Part shown: piece after piece, positions 50,845-59,471 of the stretch | How positions within the stretch are numbered: the stretch's first letter is position 1 | Layout of the letters: every line of letters begins with the position of its first letter | Assembly (NCBI RefSeq): GCF_014203665.1 | Contig: NZ_JACHJN010000009.1 | Location: 62,001-126,000 of the forward strand | Direction of reading: 5' to 3' | DNA length: 64,000 bases | From: Saccharothrix tamanrassetensis | Lineage (GTDB): Bacteria; Actinomycetota; Actinomycetes; Mycobacteriales; Pseudonocardiaceae | The notes under the pieces: generated by a model | The model's database searches: none | What the model was told of the DNA's origin: nothing | The model's input: the letters and a program-made list of their open reading frames with translations, nothing else | Position numbers and translations under genes: made by a program

Positions 50845-53321
50845 CGCCGGTCCAGTATGGCTTCCACCCGGCCCAGCGCGTGCCGGATCGGACCGGCGGC
50901 CGGGCCCAGCACCCGGCGGGCGGCGCGCACCAGCGGCGGGCGGTGCGGCGGCGTGGTGCGGGCCAGCCACGTGCGGTGGGCGGCGTCGAGCCGGGTCCGC
51001 AGCCAGGCGGCGGCGGCGTCGAACGACCGGGTGCGCAGCAGGTGCTCGCGGGCGGCGAGACCGCGGCGGTGCGCTTCGTCCGGGTCGTCGGCGATCTCCC
51101 GCATGGCCCGCGCGGCGGCGTCCAGGTCGGGGTCGGCCCAGCGGGCGTTCGGCTGGTACGGGGGCCAGCCCTCGCCCACCTCGGTCATGGTGTGCGGGAC
51201 CGGCCAGCCGACGGCGGGTGTCACGAACTCGCTCGTGCCGCCGTAGTCGGTGGACACCACGGCCAGGCCCCGCATCATCGCCTCGGCCACGGTCAGCCCG
51301 AAGCCCTCGCTGCGGTGCAGCGACACGTAGGCGTGGCTGGTCGCGTACAGCTCGGCCAGCTCGCCCGCACCCAGGTAGCGCTCGACCAGCGTGATGCGCG
51401 GGTCGTCGGCGGTCATCAGCCGCAACCGCTCGGCCGCCCCGGTGTGGAGATGGGCATTTGTCGATTTGATGACCAGCTTGACGTCGGTCCGCCCGGGGAA
51501 CGCCCGCTGGAACGCCGTCACCACGCCCCACGGGTTCTTCCGCTGGGCCGTGCTGTTGAAGTCGAACGCGAACAGGAACCCCGTCGTCTCACCGGGTCGC
51601 CGGGGCTCCGCGCGCACCGGAGCGCGCTCCACCACCGGGATCGGCACGGTCCGCACCGGCACCGGCGAGTGCGGCTCGACCGCCCGGCGCACGAAGTCGC
51701 TGACCGTCCACACCTCGTCCACGAAGCCGAAGTGGTGCATGGTCGCCGGGAACTCCGCCAGCTCCCACGCCCACAACCCGATCCGGTAGCGGCCGTGCCC
51801 GACCTCCGGGTCGGCCTCCAGCAGCGGGCGGGTGAAGTCGCCGTTCACCGTGATCAGGCTGACCGGGTACCTGGGCCGCCCCACCGAGTCCGGCGCGGCG
51901 ACGCCGGTGCGCGCGGTGCCCCGGACCGAGTGCTCGTCCACCACCGACACGTGCGGGATGCCGGCGGCCTCCACCACGTTGAGGATGACCCGGCCCATCT
52001 CGCCGATACCCAGCTCGGCGGTGTGGTAGCCCGCGACGTTGACGCCGAACGCGTCGACCGGCGGCGCGACCTCGCGGGGCGGCACGGGCAGCGCCCAGGT
52101 CGGGATGCCCTCGTCGACGCCGTGGCGGGTGCACCAGTCCCGGAAGCCGGGGTCCAGGGCGTCCAGCGGGCGGGGGAAGGCGGCGCGCAGGTCGATGCGG
52201 GACTGCCACACGCCGTGCAGCAGGCGGTTCATGCCCGAGGCGCGTTGGGCGGGCGTGGCGGGGGAGGTCAGCCAGGCCTTGAACGCGCTGCCGTCGCCGT
52301 CGAACGGGTGCGGGGGGAGGGTTTTCGGGCGGGTGTCCAACGGGTCCGGCTCGGCCGCCGCGCGGAGGGCGTCCTTGAACACCTCGCGCATGGTGGGGGT
52401 GATCTTCTCGCCGTCGCCGTCGCCGTCGGTGCTGCCGTTGGTGCTGCCGTCGGTGCTGGTGCCGGAAGCGCCGAAGGTGTCGAAGTTCGAGGCCCGGGTG
52501 GGTCTCCGGGGCGCCAGGTCGTAGACGGCGCGCCACTCGGGGCGTTCGGACAGCAGGACCCGGTCGTGGTCGCGTGCGGCGAGCCAGGGCTGCTCCGGGT
52601 CGTGGCCGGTGAAGTCGATCAGGCGGGTGCCGGCGGGTTCGCGTTCGTGGAGGTTCCACGCGGCCACGCCGATGCCGGGGTCACGCGCCACCCGGTGTTC
52701 GAAGAGGGCGGCGGCATCGGCGGCCCAGCCCTCCGGCGACCCGGCGAGCAGGTCGGCGCGGGTGCGGTCGGCCCAGAAGTCGACGAAGGCCTCGGTGTCG
52801 AAGGATTCGCCGCTGCGGCCGACCGCGACGAAGTTCTCGGTGAACCCGCCCACGCGCGCCGGGTGCCTGCCGTCGTCGGGGAGGGGGTGGAGCAGTTTCG
52901 GGACGAGGGTGAGGCCGTCGCCGAAGTCGGGCAGCGGGGCGAGCACGACGGAGTCCGCGCCCAGGTGCACGACCAGGTCGTGGGTGGCCAGCAGGCGGCG
53001 GACGAGCAGCGGGGCGGCGGCCTGGACGAGCTGTTCGGACGTGCCGCAGGTGGCCAGGCGCAGGTAGTCGTCCGCCGGCAGGCCGAGATCGCGTGCGGAC
53101 AACACGGTGACCGCACCCGGCTCGAAGCTCCCCGTGAGCCCCGCACTCGCCGTGGGTTCGGAATCGCCCGCGGTTCCCGCGGCGAGATCCCAGACGTCCG
53201 CGACCAGGACGACGAAGGCGTGGTCGGGGTGGTGCCGCAAGTAGGAGCGGGCCAGGACGCTCGCCGCGTCCGGCCCGCCGCCGACTACTGCTGTGCTGCC
53301 CGCGGTCCGCCGGTCAGGCAT
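50841..53321 (-). CDS. Fusion glycosyltransferase: GT-A-like N-terminal module + GT4 module
   Basis: 826 residues. Residues 1-290 (VLARSYLRHHPDHAFVVLV onward, DDYLRLATCGTSEQL, HLGADSVVLAPLPDF) resemble the nucleotide-sugar-binding half of GT-A/GT8-type enzymes, with the usual DxD reading ADS, so metal binding may be lost. A roughly 100-residue linker is Ser/Thr/Gly/Asp-rich. From about 385 a GT-B/GT4 module runs with GVNVAGYHTAELGIGEMGR, GLWAWELAEFP, KNPWGVVTAFQRAFP and HRSEGFGLTVAEAMMRGLAVVS. It is paired with the double GT4 enzyme further down the operon. Confidence 0.8.
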   Translation of the reverse strand: MPDRRTAGSTAVVGGGPDAASVLARSYLRHHPDHAFVVLVADVWDLAAGTAGDSEPTASAGLTGSFEPGAVTVLSARDLGLPADDYLRLATCGTSEQLVQAAAPLLVRRLLATHDLVVHLGADSVVLAPLPDFGDGLTLVPKLLHPLPDDGRHPARVGGFTENFVAVGRSGESFDTEAFVDFWADRTRADLLAGSPEGWAADAAALFEHRVARDPGIGVAAWNLHEREPAGTRLIDFTGHDPEQPWLAARDHDRVLLSERPEWRAVYDLAPRRPTRASNFDTFGASGTSTDGSTNGSTDGDGDGEKITPTMREVFKDALRAAAEPDPLDTRPKTLPPHPFDGDGSAFKAWLTSPATPAQRASGMNRLLHGVWQSRIDLRAAFPRPLDALDPGFRDWCTRHGVDEGIPTWALPVPPREVAPPVDAFGVNVAGYHTAELGIGEMGRVILNVVEAAGIPHVSVVDEHSVRGTARTGVAAPDSVGRPRYPVSLITVNGDFTRPLLEADPEVGHGRYRIGLWAWELAEFPATMHHFGFVDEVWTVSDFVRRAVEPHSPVPVRTVPIPVVERAPVRAEPRRPGETTGFLFAFDFNSTAQRKNPWGVVTAFQRAFPGRTDVKLVIKSTNAHLHTGAAERLRLMTADDPRITLVERYLGAGELAELYATSHAYVSLHRSEGFGLTVAEAMMRGLAVVSTDYGGTSEFVTPAVGWPVPHTMTEVGEGWPPYQPNARWADPDLDAAARAMREIADDPDEAHRRGLAAREHLLRTRSFDAAAAWLRTRLDAAHRTWLARTTPPHRPPLVRAARRVLGPAAGPIRHALGRVEAILDRR

Positions 53322-54474
53322 CCGCGGGGAGTTGTTCGAGCTGGGCCAGCATGATCTCGTCGAACGCCTTCGTCAGCTGCGCCATGTCCTTGCCCGCCAC
53401 CTGCACGCGGACCACGACGTCCTTCGTCACGTAGTGCCCGCGCACCGCGCCGAGGCTCTCGCCGGCCGGCGCCACCTGGAACGCCGTCACGCCCGCCGGC
53501 GTGGTGCCGGTGTAGGGCTGCATCGCGTACTTCGCCTGGAGCACGCCCAACGCGTCGCGGGCGGTCTTCGCCTCGACCACGCCGTTCGTCTTCACGGTCA
53601 GGATCTGGGTGTACATCGCGCCGCCCGACACCACGGAGCCGGCCAGCCTGCTGCGGCCCGCGCCGGCCGCCAGGTACGCCTGGTTCTCCTCTTCGGTGAG
53701 CAGCTTGCCGGACACCACGTCGGCGAAGTTCTTCACGCCGGACTGGTCCTGCGCGACGCCCGGCAGCTTGGCGACCTCCAGCCCGTCCTTCGGCTTGGTG
53801 GTCGTCGTGGTCGGAGCCGTCGAGCTGGTCGTCTGACCGCCCGTCTGCCCCGTCTGGTCGGCCGGCCGCGTGGTGAAGAACCAGATGGCGCCGCCGATCA
53901 GGGCCAGCACGACGATGATGCCGACGATCGCCAGCCACTTCTTGCCGCCGCCGCCACCGCTCTCGTCGAACACCTCGGGGCCCTGGGCGATCCAGCTCGG
54001 CGTCTGCTCGCCGACCACGCCGAAGCCCTGATCGTTGCCCCACGGCGGGGTGTTCACCGGCGCGCCGCCGGCACCGCCCCAGGCGCCCTGCGGGGGCTGC
54101 TGGTGGGGTGGCGGCAGCTGGTTCGGCGGGGGCGCGACCGGGCGCACGTACTGCGTGCGGTCGGCGTCGGCCGGGCGCTGGCCGGTGACCACCTGGGTCG
54201 CGTCCGGGTTCGGGTTGTGCGGCACCGGCGGCACCGGCGGCTGGCCGGTGTTCACCACCTGCGTGGCGTCCGGGTTCGGGTTCTGCTGGTTGGGCGGCGA
54301 CGCCTCCCAGCGGAACGGCGCGCCGAAGGGGCCACCGCCCTGCTGGGGCTGCTGCGGGCCGGCGCCCGAGGCGGAAGCCAAGAGCTCGTCACGACGCCTG
54401 CGGTACTCGTCGGCACTGATCCGACCCTCCGCCAACGTCCTGTCCAGCTCCGCCAGGTCCTCTTGCCAGGCCAT
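53314..54474 (-). CDS. SHOCT-like, single-pass membrane protein with Pro/Gln-rich linker
   Basis: 386 residues. ATG 54474 has GGAGGGG upstream. An N-terminal SHOCT-like helix (DLAELDRTLAEGRISADEYRRRRDELL) is followed by a cytosolic linker with repeats of NPNPDATQVV. One membrane helix (WLAIVGIIVVLALIGGAIWFF) leads to a roughly 165-residue external domain (LLTEEENQAYLAA to QLPADA) of unknown fold. The last 8 bases overlap the next glycosyltransferase gene, so it heads the leftward glycan operon. It may be a scaffold or stress-sensing component; this is inference. Confidence 0.75.
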   Translation of the reverse strand: MAWQEDLAELDRTLAEGRISADEYRRRRDELLASASGAGPQQPQQGGGPFGAPFRWEASPPNQQNPNPDATQVVNTGQPPVPPVPHNPNPDATQVVTGQRPADADRTQYVRPVAPPPNQLPPPHQQPPQGAWGGAGGAPVNTPPWGNDQGFGVVGEQTPSWIAQGPEVFDESGGGGGKKWLAIVGIIVVLALIGGAIWFFTTRPADQTGQTGGQTTSSTAPTTTTTKPKDGLEVAKLPGVAQDQSGVKNFADVVSGKLLTEEENQAYLAAGAGRSRLAGSVVSGGAMYTQILTVKTNGVVEAKTARDALGVLQAKYAMQPYTGTTPAGVTAFQVAPAGESLGAVRGHYVTKDVVVRVQVAGKDMAQLTKAFDEIMLAQLEQLPADA

Positions 54475-54715
54475 CCGCCCCTCCAAAGTCGCGCGCGGTG
54501 GCCATTGTGTCCTATGGGCCCGAGCGGCCTCCCGGCATCCGGCACTTGTGATGCGGTCGTTGCCGTCGATGAGCGGTGTCCACCCCGCCGTCACCGGCCC
54601 GACCGGTCCGCGTGGTGCTCCCGCAGCGTCCCCGGTCGGCGCATTACCGCTGGTCGGGACCGGGTATCGTGCCGCACCGCAGCGTCGGTCGATCGGCGCC
54701 ATCCGCCCGGGGGGA

Positions 54716-56458
54716 ATGTTGGTCACCGAATCCGTCGACGAGGGATCGGCCGTGTCCGCACGGCGTGGTCCCGGCTTCCTCGCGCGGTGGTTCGGGCGGG
54801 AGGGCACGCTGGTCGTCCTCCTCGGGTTCGCGCTCTCCGCGGCGTTCAACTGGCCGGTGGTCCGCAATCCCAAGTCGGTGGTGGCGGGCGACCTCGGCGA
54901 CCCGCTGCTGCAAGCCTGGGAACTCGCCTGGCACCGCCGTTTCCTCACCGAGGGCGGCGACCTGTGGACGACGAACATGTTCTTCCCGTCGGAGGACAAC
55001 TTCGCGTTCTCCGATTCGCTGCTCGGCTACTTCCCGCTGGCGGTCTTCGGTGACGGCCAGTACGCGGCGGTGATGCGGTACAACGTCGCCTACATCATCG
55101 CGTTCGCGCTGGCGTTCATCGGCGGGTACTTCCTCGCCCGGCAGCTGGGCGGCAACTGGCAGGCAGCGCTGCTGGCCGGCGCGGTGTTCGCGTGGGCGCC
55201 GTGGCGGCTGCTGCACAGCAGCCACCTCAACATCCTGTCTTCCGGCGGCATCGCGCTGGCGCTGTACGCGTTGGCGCGCGGGCACGGGTACTCGTTCCGG
55301 TCCGGTGCACGCCCCGGACTGGCGCGGCCCGGCTGGGTGGTGGCGGGCTGGCTGCTCGCCGCGTGGCAGATCACCATCGGGTTCGCGACCGGCATCCCGT
55401 TCTTCTACCTGATGGCCGGCGTCGGCGTGGTGACCCTGGTGGTCGTGCTGCGCCGCCGGGCGGAATTCGGCGACCGGGTCCTCGTCGCGAACGGTGTCGG
55501 CGGGGCGGTGTTCGTCGCCGTGACGCTGATGATGGCGATTCCTTATCTCCAGGTGGTCGAGCGCTACGGTTTCACCAGGGCGTGGAAGGAGATCGCCGAG
55601 CTGTCCGCGCCGCCCGCAGGGCTTCTCACCGTGTCGGACATGTCGTGGCTGTGGCGCGGTTCCGTCTTCGACAGCGCCGCGAACCTGCCGCTGCCCGCGC
55701 CGTGGGAGAAGATGCTGTTCCCCGGCTTGGCGCTGGTCGTGCCGGCGGTCGTCGGGCTGTTCGTCAGCGTGTGGTCGAAGCGGCTGCGGACGTGGCTGGC
55801 CGTGGCGGCGGTCGTGGTGGCCGTGCTCGCGCTCGGCTCGGGCTTCTTCGACGGCGCGGTCTACCGCCTGCTGTGGGAGTTCCTGCCCGGCTGGAACTCG
55901 ATGCGCACCCCCGGCCGCCTCGTCATGTGGGTGGTGCTGCTGCTGTCCCTGCTCGCGGTCGGCGCGGTGACCAGGCTGGGGCAACTGCTCGCGGAACGGG
56001 TGCGGAACCGCAGGCTGGTCGCGCTGGCCCTGGTCGTGCCCGCGGTGTTCGCGCTGCTCGAAGGTTTGCCGGTGCGGCAGTACCCGCACGTGCCGGGCAT
56101 CCCGTCGGGGCTGAAGACGGTGTTCGAGCAGGTCCGCGAGCCGATGGTGATCGTGCCGATGGACAACTCCAGCGAGGTCCGCTACCTGCTGTGGTCCACC
56201 GAGGGCTGGCCGACGATGGCGAACGGCAACTCCGGCAACTACCCGCTGCCGTACGTGGAGCTGCACGAGGTGACCAGGAACTTCCCGAACACCCACACCA
56301 TCGACGTGCTCGACAAGCACGGCATCCGCGCCGTCGTGGTGATGAAGTCGACCGTCGTGGACACCCCGTGGGCCGACATCCTGAGCCGCCCCACCGCCGG
56401 CTACCCCATCACCCGCACGGAAACCACCGACGCGGTCCTGTTCACCATCAAACCCTGA
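54716..56458 (+). CDS. Polytopic membrane protein, putative C-type glycosyltransferase
   Basis: 580 residues with about 11 membrane helices and two longer external loops. The first loop (VAGDLGDPLLQAWELAWHRRF and NMFFPSEDNFAFSDSLLGYFP, with acidic residues GDLGD) looks like the catalytic loop of lipid-sugar-using GT-C enzymes. The C-terminal external part includes MVIVPMDNSSEVRYLLWSTEG. It is divergent from the SHOCT gene by 240 bp. Family relatives transfer sugars outside the membrane. The exact start (ATG 54716 or TTG 54719) is unsure because the G-rich ribosome site is close. Confidence 0.75.
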   Translation: MLVTESVDEGSAVSARRGPGFLARWFGREGTLVVLLGFALSAAFNWPVVRNPKSVVAGDLGDPLLQAWELAWHRRFLTEGGDLWTTNMFFPSEDNFAFSDSLLGYFPLAVFGDGQYAAVMRYNVAYIIAFALAFIGGYFLARQLGGNWQAALLAGAVFAWAPWRLLHSSHLNILSSGGIALALYALARGHGYSFRSGARPGLARPGWVVAGWLLAAWQITIGFATGIPFFYLMAGVGVVTLVVVLRRRAEFGDRVLVANGVGGAVFVAVTLMMAIPYLQVVERYGFTRAWKEIAELSAPPAGLLTVSDMSWLWRGSVFDSAANLPLPAPWEKMLFPGLALVVPAVVGLFVSVWSKRLRTWLAVAAVVVAVLALGSGFFDGAVYRLLWEFLPGWNSMRTPGRLVMWVVLLLSLLAVGAVTRLGQLLAERVRNRRLVALALVVPAVFALLEGLPVRQYPHVPGIPSGLKTVFEQVREPMVIVPMDNSSEVRYLLWSTEGWPTMANGNSGNYPLPYVELHEVTRNFPNTHTIDVLDKHGIRAVVVMKSTVVDTPWADILSRPTAGYPITRTETTDAVLFTIKP

Positions 56459-56531
56459 CCGCTCACGTTGCGTTCGAAGGACTCCCACGGACCTGCCCGG
56501 TGTGGAATCCCGACGGTCCTGGAGACGAGCA

Positions 56532-56557
56532 GGGTGGCCCCCGGCGTGGGGCCACCC
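56532..56557. terminator. Bidirectional terminator hairpin
   Basis: Perfect 10-bp stem GGGTGGCCCC / GGGGCCACCC, loop CGGCGT, between convergent genes; it abuts the stop codon of the Ala-rich gene at 56559. Confidence 0.7.
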
Positions 56558-56558
56558 T

Positions 56559-57659
56559 TCAGTTCCTCTTGGTGAGGAGCGTCGGTCCGACGATCCGTCG
56601 TGCGATGCGGCGCAGCTTGCTGCGGGACGTGGGCTGCGCGGGTTCCGGTTTCGCCGGTGCGGCTGCGGTGGGCTCGGCCGGCGGGGCCGGGGTGACGGGT
56701 TCGGCCGCTGGTGCCGGGGCGATCGTCGGTGCTGCCGGGGTGATCGCGGTCGTCGGCGTGGGTGCTGCCGATGGGGCTTCGGTGACCGGTTCGGGTTCGA
56801 CGGTCGGGGCGAACATGTCGATGGGGGTGGCGACCGGCGCGGGGATGGGTGGTGCTGATGCGGCAGGCCCGGACATGGCCGGCTTGGACGCAGTTGCGGA
56901 GGCAATTGCGGAGGCGGCAGGTGCGGGTGCGGGTGCGGAGGCGGCAGGTGTGGCGGCCGTCGACACAGCGATAGCCGTCGACACAGCGGGTGCGGGCGAT
57001 GCGGCGTCGGTGGGTGTGGCCGCGGTGTCCGGCGCCTTCGGTGCGAGCGCGGGGGCCGGTGCGGTGGTCGTCGCCGGGGCGAAGGTGATCGTCGGAGCAG
57101 CAGCAGCAGCGACGTCGGCGCGTGCGACGGCTGCGGCGGTGGATCCGTTGGACGTGGCGGTGGATTGCTTCGGGACCTCGGGCGCCGCCGTGGGCGGTGC
57201 GGTCGGCTTGGTCTGGGTCGGCTTGGCCTGGGTGAGACTGCCTTGGGCGGTCTTGGCCTGGGTCGGCTTGCCCTGGGTGAGATTGCCCTGGGTGGGCTTC
57301 GGCTGGCCGGGTGCCACCGTCGTGGCGCCTGATGCTGCGGTGTTCCGCACCTCGGTGCGCTTCGCGGGAGCGCGTTCGGTGGTCACCGAAGCGGCGGTCC
57401 TGGCGGCGGGTGCGGTGGCGAGGACGCCGGACATCGTGCCCGGCTTCGTCGCGGTCGCGGTCGCGGATACCGCGGCCGGCGCGGTCGCGGTGAGGACCGG
57501 CATGGCGGCGGTCGTCAGGAAGCCGGACAGGGCGGTCGGTTTCGCGCTCGCGGAGGCGATCACGGTGGCCGGTACGGGCTTGATGCGGAGGGTGGCTGCG
57601 TCGTTGCTCGGCTGGAACTTGCTCTGCGGGGGCTGGTCAGGCTCCTGGCTGAACGTCAC
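56559..57659 (-). CDS. Ala/Pro/Thr-rich low-complexity protein
   Basis: 366 residues from GTG 57659. After a short polar start (FSQEPDQPPQSKFQPSNDAA) the chain is almost wholly Ala, Pro, Thr, Ser. It includes short tandem units (PTQGNLTQGKPTQAK, then TQAKPTQTKPT), and no signal peptide or membrane helix. The last 22 residues are a basic amphipathic helix (SRSKLRRIARRIVGPTLL) resembling the C-terminal helix of the glycosyltransferase at 50841 (ARRVLGPAAG), so a membrane-facing or docking role is possible. It may be intrinsically disordered. No family is recognised. Confidence 0.6.
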   Translation of the reverse strand: MTFSQEPDQPPQSKFQPSNDAATLRIKPVPATVIASASAKPTALSGFLTTAAMPVLTATAPAAVSATATATKPGTMSGVLATAPAARTAASVTTERAPAKRTEVRNTAASGATTVAPGQPKPTQGNLTQGKPTQAKTAQGSLTQAKPTQTKPTAPPTAAPEVPKQSTATSNGSTAAAVARADVAAAAAPTITFAPATTTAPAPALAPKAPDTAATPTDAASPAPAVSTAIAVSTAATPAASAPAPAPAASAIASATASKPAMSGPAASAPPIPAPVATPIDMFAPTVEPEPVTEAPSAAPTPTTAITPAAPTIAPAPAAEPVTPAPPAEPTAAAPAKPEPAQPTSRSKLRRIARRIVGPTLLTKRN

Positions 57660-57703
57660 GCGGCGATCTTGCCAAACCACGCACGGTGATTCCAGGCGGG
57701 GAA

Positions 57704-58114
57704 TCAGCAAAAGATGAGACCGCACGACCTCGTCGTCGTGGTGGTCGTCGTCCTGCGGGTCGTCGTGGTGGTGGTCGGCCTGGTAGTGGTGGTCGTCGGC
57801 CGGGCCGTGGTGGTGGTCGTCACCGTGGTGGTGGTGCTCGTCACGTCGGACGCCGTGGTGGTCGTGGTCGACGTCGTCGTGCCCGACGTGGTGCCGGAGC
57901 GGGAGGAAGGCGAACCGGCCGCGGTCGTCGCGGTCGTCGTGGTGGCGCGGCCGGGCTGGGAGCTGCCGGTCACGACGACCACGTCCGCGCCGCCCGCCGG
58001 CTGGATCGCTTGGGGCGCTTCGACCAACGTCCCGTGGAGGAACAGCGCGGCGATGGCGGCGCCGATCAGGGCACCCACGGCGAGTCGCGCCGCGCCGCCC
58101 CCTGCGGTGAGCAT
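57704..58114 (-). CDS. Poly-threonine membrane-anchored protein ending CGLIFC
   Basis: 136 residues from ATG 58114. One N-terminal membrane helix (LAVGALIGAAIAALFLHG), about 30 mixed residues, then a long tract of Thr with few Ser/Arg/Pro (units such as TTTTTTRRTTTTT), and a last hydrophobic hexapeptide CGLIFC. Thr-rich stalks of this sort are O-mannosylation targets in actinobacteria. The C-terminal Cys pair could be a disulfide or acylation site. No Shine-Dalgarno is obvious; GTG 58120 is an alternative start. The frame overlaps the 5' extension of the Ala-rich gene. Confidence 0.55.
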   Translation of the reverse strand: MLTAGGGAARLAVGALIGAAIAALFLHGTLVEAPQAIQPAGGADVVVVTGSSQPGRATTTTATTAAGSPSSRSGTTSGTTTSTTTTTASDVTSTTTTVTTTTTARPTTTTTRPTTTTTTRRTTTTTTTRSCGLIFC

Positions 58115-58220
58115 TGGCACTGACTACCGGCCCCCGCTCGACCGGGTCAAATCGTTCTGGCGAGTCGGTACCGGCTCGTCACCCGCGGCAGCGAGCCGGT
58201 ACCGCGTCAAGCGCTCCCGC

Positions 58221-58649
58221 TCACTCCGCGAGTTCCGCCGTGAGCGTGATCGTGGTGCCGGCCAACGCCTGGCTGACCGGGCAGTTCTGCTTCGCGTTCT
58301 CGGCGGCCTCGGCGAACGCCGCGGCGTCCAGGCCGGGCACCGCCGCCCGCACGGTCAGGTGGATGCCGGTGATACCGGTACCCGGCTGGAAGGTGACCTC
58401 GGCCGAGGTGTCGACCCGCGTCGGCGGGGTGCCCGCCTGCGCCAGGCCGTGCGACAGCGCCATCGAGTAGCACGACGAGTGCGCCGCCGCGATGAGCTCC
58501 TCGGGGCTGGTCTTGCCGTTCGCCTCTTCGGCGCGGGACGGCCAGGACACCGCGTAGGAACCGATGCCGGACGACTCCAGCGTCACGGTTCCGCTGCCCT
58601 GGAGCAGGTTGCCTTCCCAGTGCGTGGTCGCCTTGCGCGTGGTGGCCAT
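58221..58649 (-). CDS. osmC: OsmC/Ohr-family peroxiredoxin
   Basis: 142 residues from ATG 58649, with GGAG about 11 bases upstream. OsmC-type fold with the two redox cysteines in AAHSSCYSMALS and KQNCPVSQAL, and the Arg near the N-terminus. It reduces organic hydroperoxides in the cytosol. It lies directly downstream of tRNA-Gly, from which a terminator separates it. Confidence 0.92.
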   Translation of the reverse strand: MATTRKATTHWEGNLLQGSGTVTLESSGIGSYAVSWPSRAEEANGKTSPEELIAAAHSSCYSMALSHGLAQAGTPPTRVDTSAEVTFQPGTGITGIHLTVRAAVPGLDAAAFAEAAENAKQNCPVSQALAGTTITLTAELAE

Positions 58650-58689
58650 GTGCGAAGTCTCCATGTCGACGTGGGATCCCTGACATGCG

Positions 58690-58717
58690 AAAAGGCCCCG
58701 GCGTGAACCGAGGCCTT
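58690..58717 (-). terminator. Rho-independent terminator of tRNA-Gly
   Basis: On the minus strand AAGGCC-T-CGG / CCG-G-GGCC with a G-U wobble pair inside and a run of U at the end (TTTT at 58693-58690). It is directly 3' of the tRNA. Confidence 0.75.
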
Positions 58718-58724
58718 CTCACCG

Positions 58725-58797
58725 AGCGGATGACGAGACTCGAACTCGCGACCCTCACCTTGGCAAGGTGATGCGCTACCAACTGCGCTACATCCGC
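58725..58797 (-). tRNA. tRNA-Gly (anticodon GCC)
   Basis: Read on the minus strand: acceptor GCGGATG paired with CATCCGC, D arm GCGCAGTTGGTAGCGC, anticodon loop TTGCCAA (GCC), T arm CGAGTTCGAGTCTCG, discriminator T. CCA is not encoded. A -10 element TATAGT lies upstream at 58815-58810. Confidence 0.95.
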
Positions 58798-58809
58798 CTG
58801 ACACCGACA

Positions 58810-58815
58810 ACTATA
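58810..58815 (-). promoter_or_regulatory. -10 element of tRNA-Gly
   Basis: TATAGT on the minus strand, 12 bases before the tRNA 5' end; the -35 is weak. Confidence 0.45.
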
Positions 58816-58824
58816 GCGGACGGC

Positions 58825-59235
58825 TCAAACCGCATTCCGATCGGGGGGTGGTGCTGTCGCCAACAACCGGTCGACCTCGGACAACCGCTCGGCCGGCCAG
58901 CGCCACTCCCACAGCGGCCGCACCTTCGCCACCACCTCCGGCGGCAGCCAGGGCGCCACCTCGTCGCGCAGCTCCCACTCGTCGAACACGTGCTCGTAGA
59001 AGCTGACCACGGACGCGTTGGACAGGAACTGCTCGGGCTGCCGGAAGCACCAGTGCGCGAAGCCGTAGACCCGGCGCAGCACGTCGTCGTCGCCGGCCCG
59101 GTGCGCCTCCGCGGCCAGCTGCCACAGCTCCGACAGGAACACGTGGCACGACCAGGATTCGCGCTCGACGACCGCGCTCAGTTCGGGAAGAAGGGCGGAA
59201 GCCCTTGTGCGCCAATCGCCCACGCGGCAGGACAC
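58825..59235 (-). CDS. Hypothetical protein, 136 aa
   Basis: Start GTG 59235 (MSCRVGDWRTRASALL); an internal GTG at 59223 is an alternative. Helical soluble protein with aromatic patches: SELWQLAAEAHRAGDDDVLRR, VYGFAHWCFRQPEQF, VSFYEHVFDEWELRDEVAPWLPPEVVAKV. The spacing of these patches recalls small immunity-type or DUF7674-like proteins, but I cannot confirm a family. It ends about 28 bases from tRNA-Gly on the same strand. Confidence 0.7.
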   Translation of the reverse strand: MSCRVGDWRTRASALLPELSAVVERESWSCHVFLSELWQLAAEAHRAGDDDVLRRVYGFAHWCFRQPEQFLSNASVVSFYEHVFDEWELRDEVAPWLPPEVVAKVRPLWEWRWPAERLSEVDRLLATAPPPDRNAV

Positions 59236-59471
59236 TACCGGTCGAACGGACCAGTGTGACGGGGCCGCCCATCACCTGACGCCTACCCGTGACCGGTCCG
59301 TCACCGGCTGCTAGCGGTGCGCCTTGCGATACCCAGCGTGGTCCGCTGAGCCGAACAGCCCACGTCGAACGTAGGTTCTTCGGTCTCGGGTCGCTATCAC
59401 TTCGGGGCGGTTCGATCCAGCTGTGGCATCTTGACCTCGGAACACGAGCGGGGCGGGAGGTGCCGGGCGGG

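Noticed and set aside
57714..58706. Valine-rich 330-residue frame on the plus strand
   Set aside because: It is the complement of the poly-Thr coding region; codon bias and neighbours support the minus-strand gene only.
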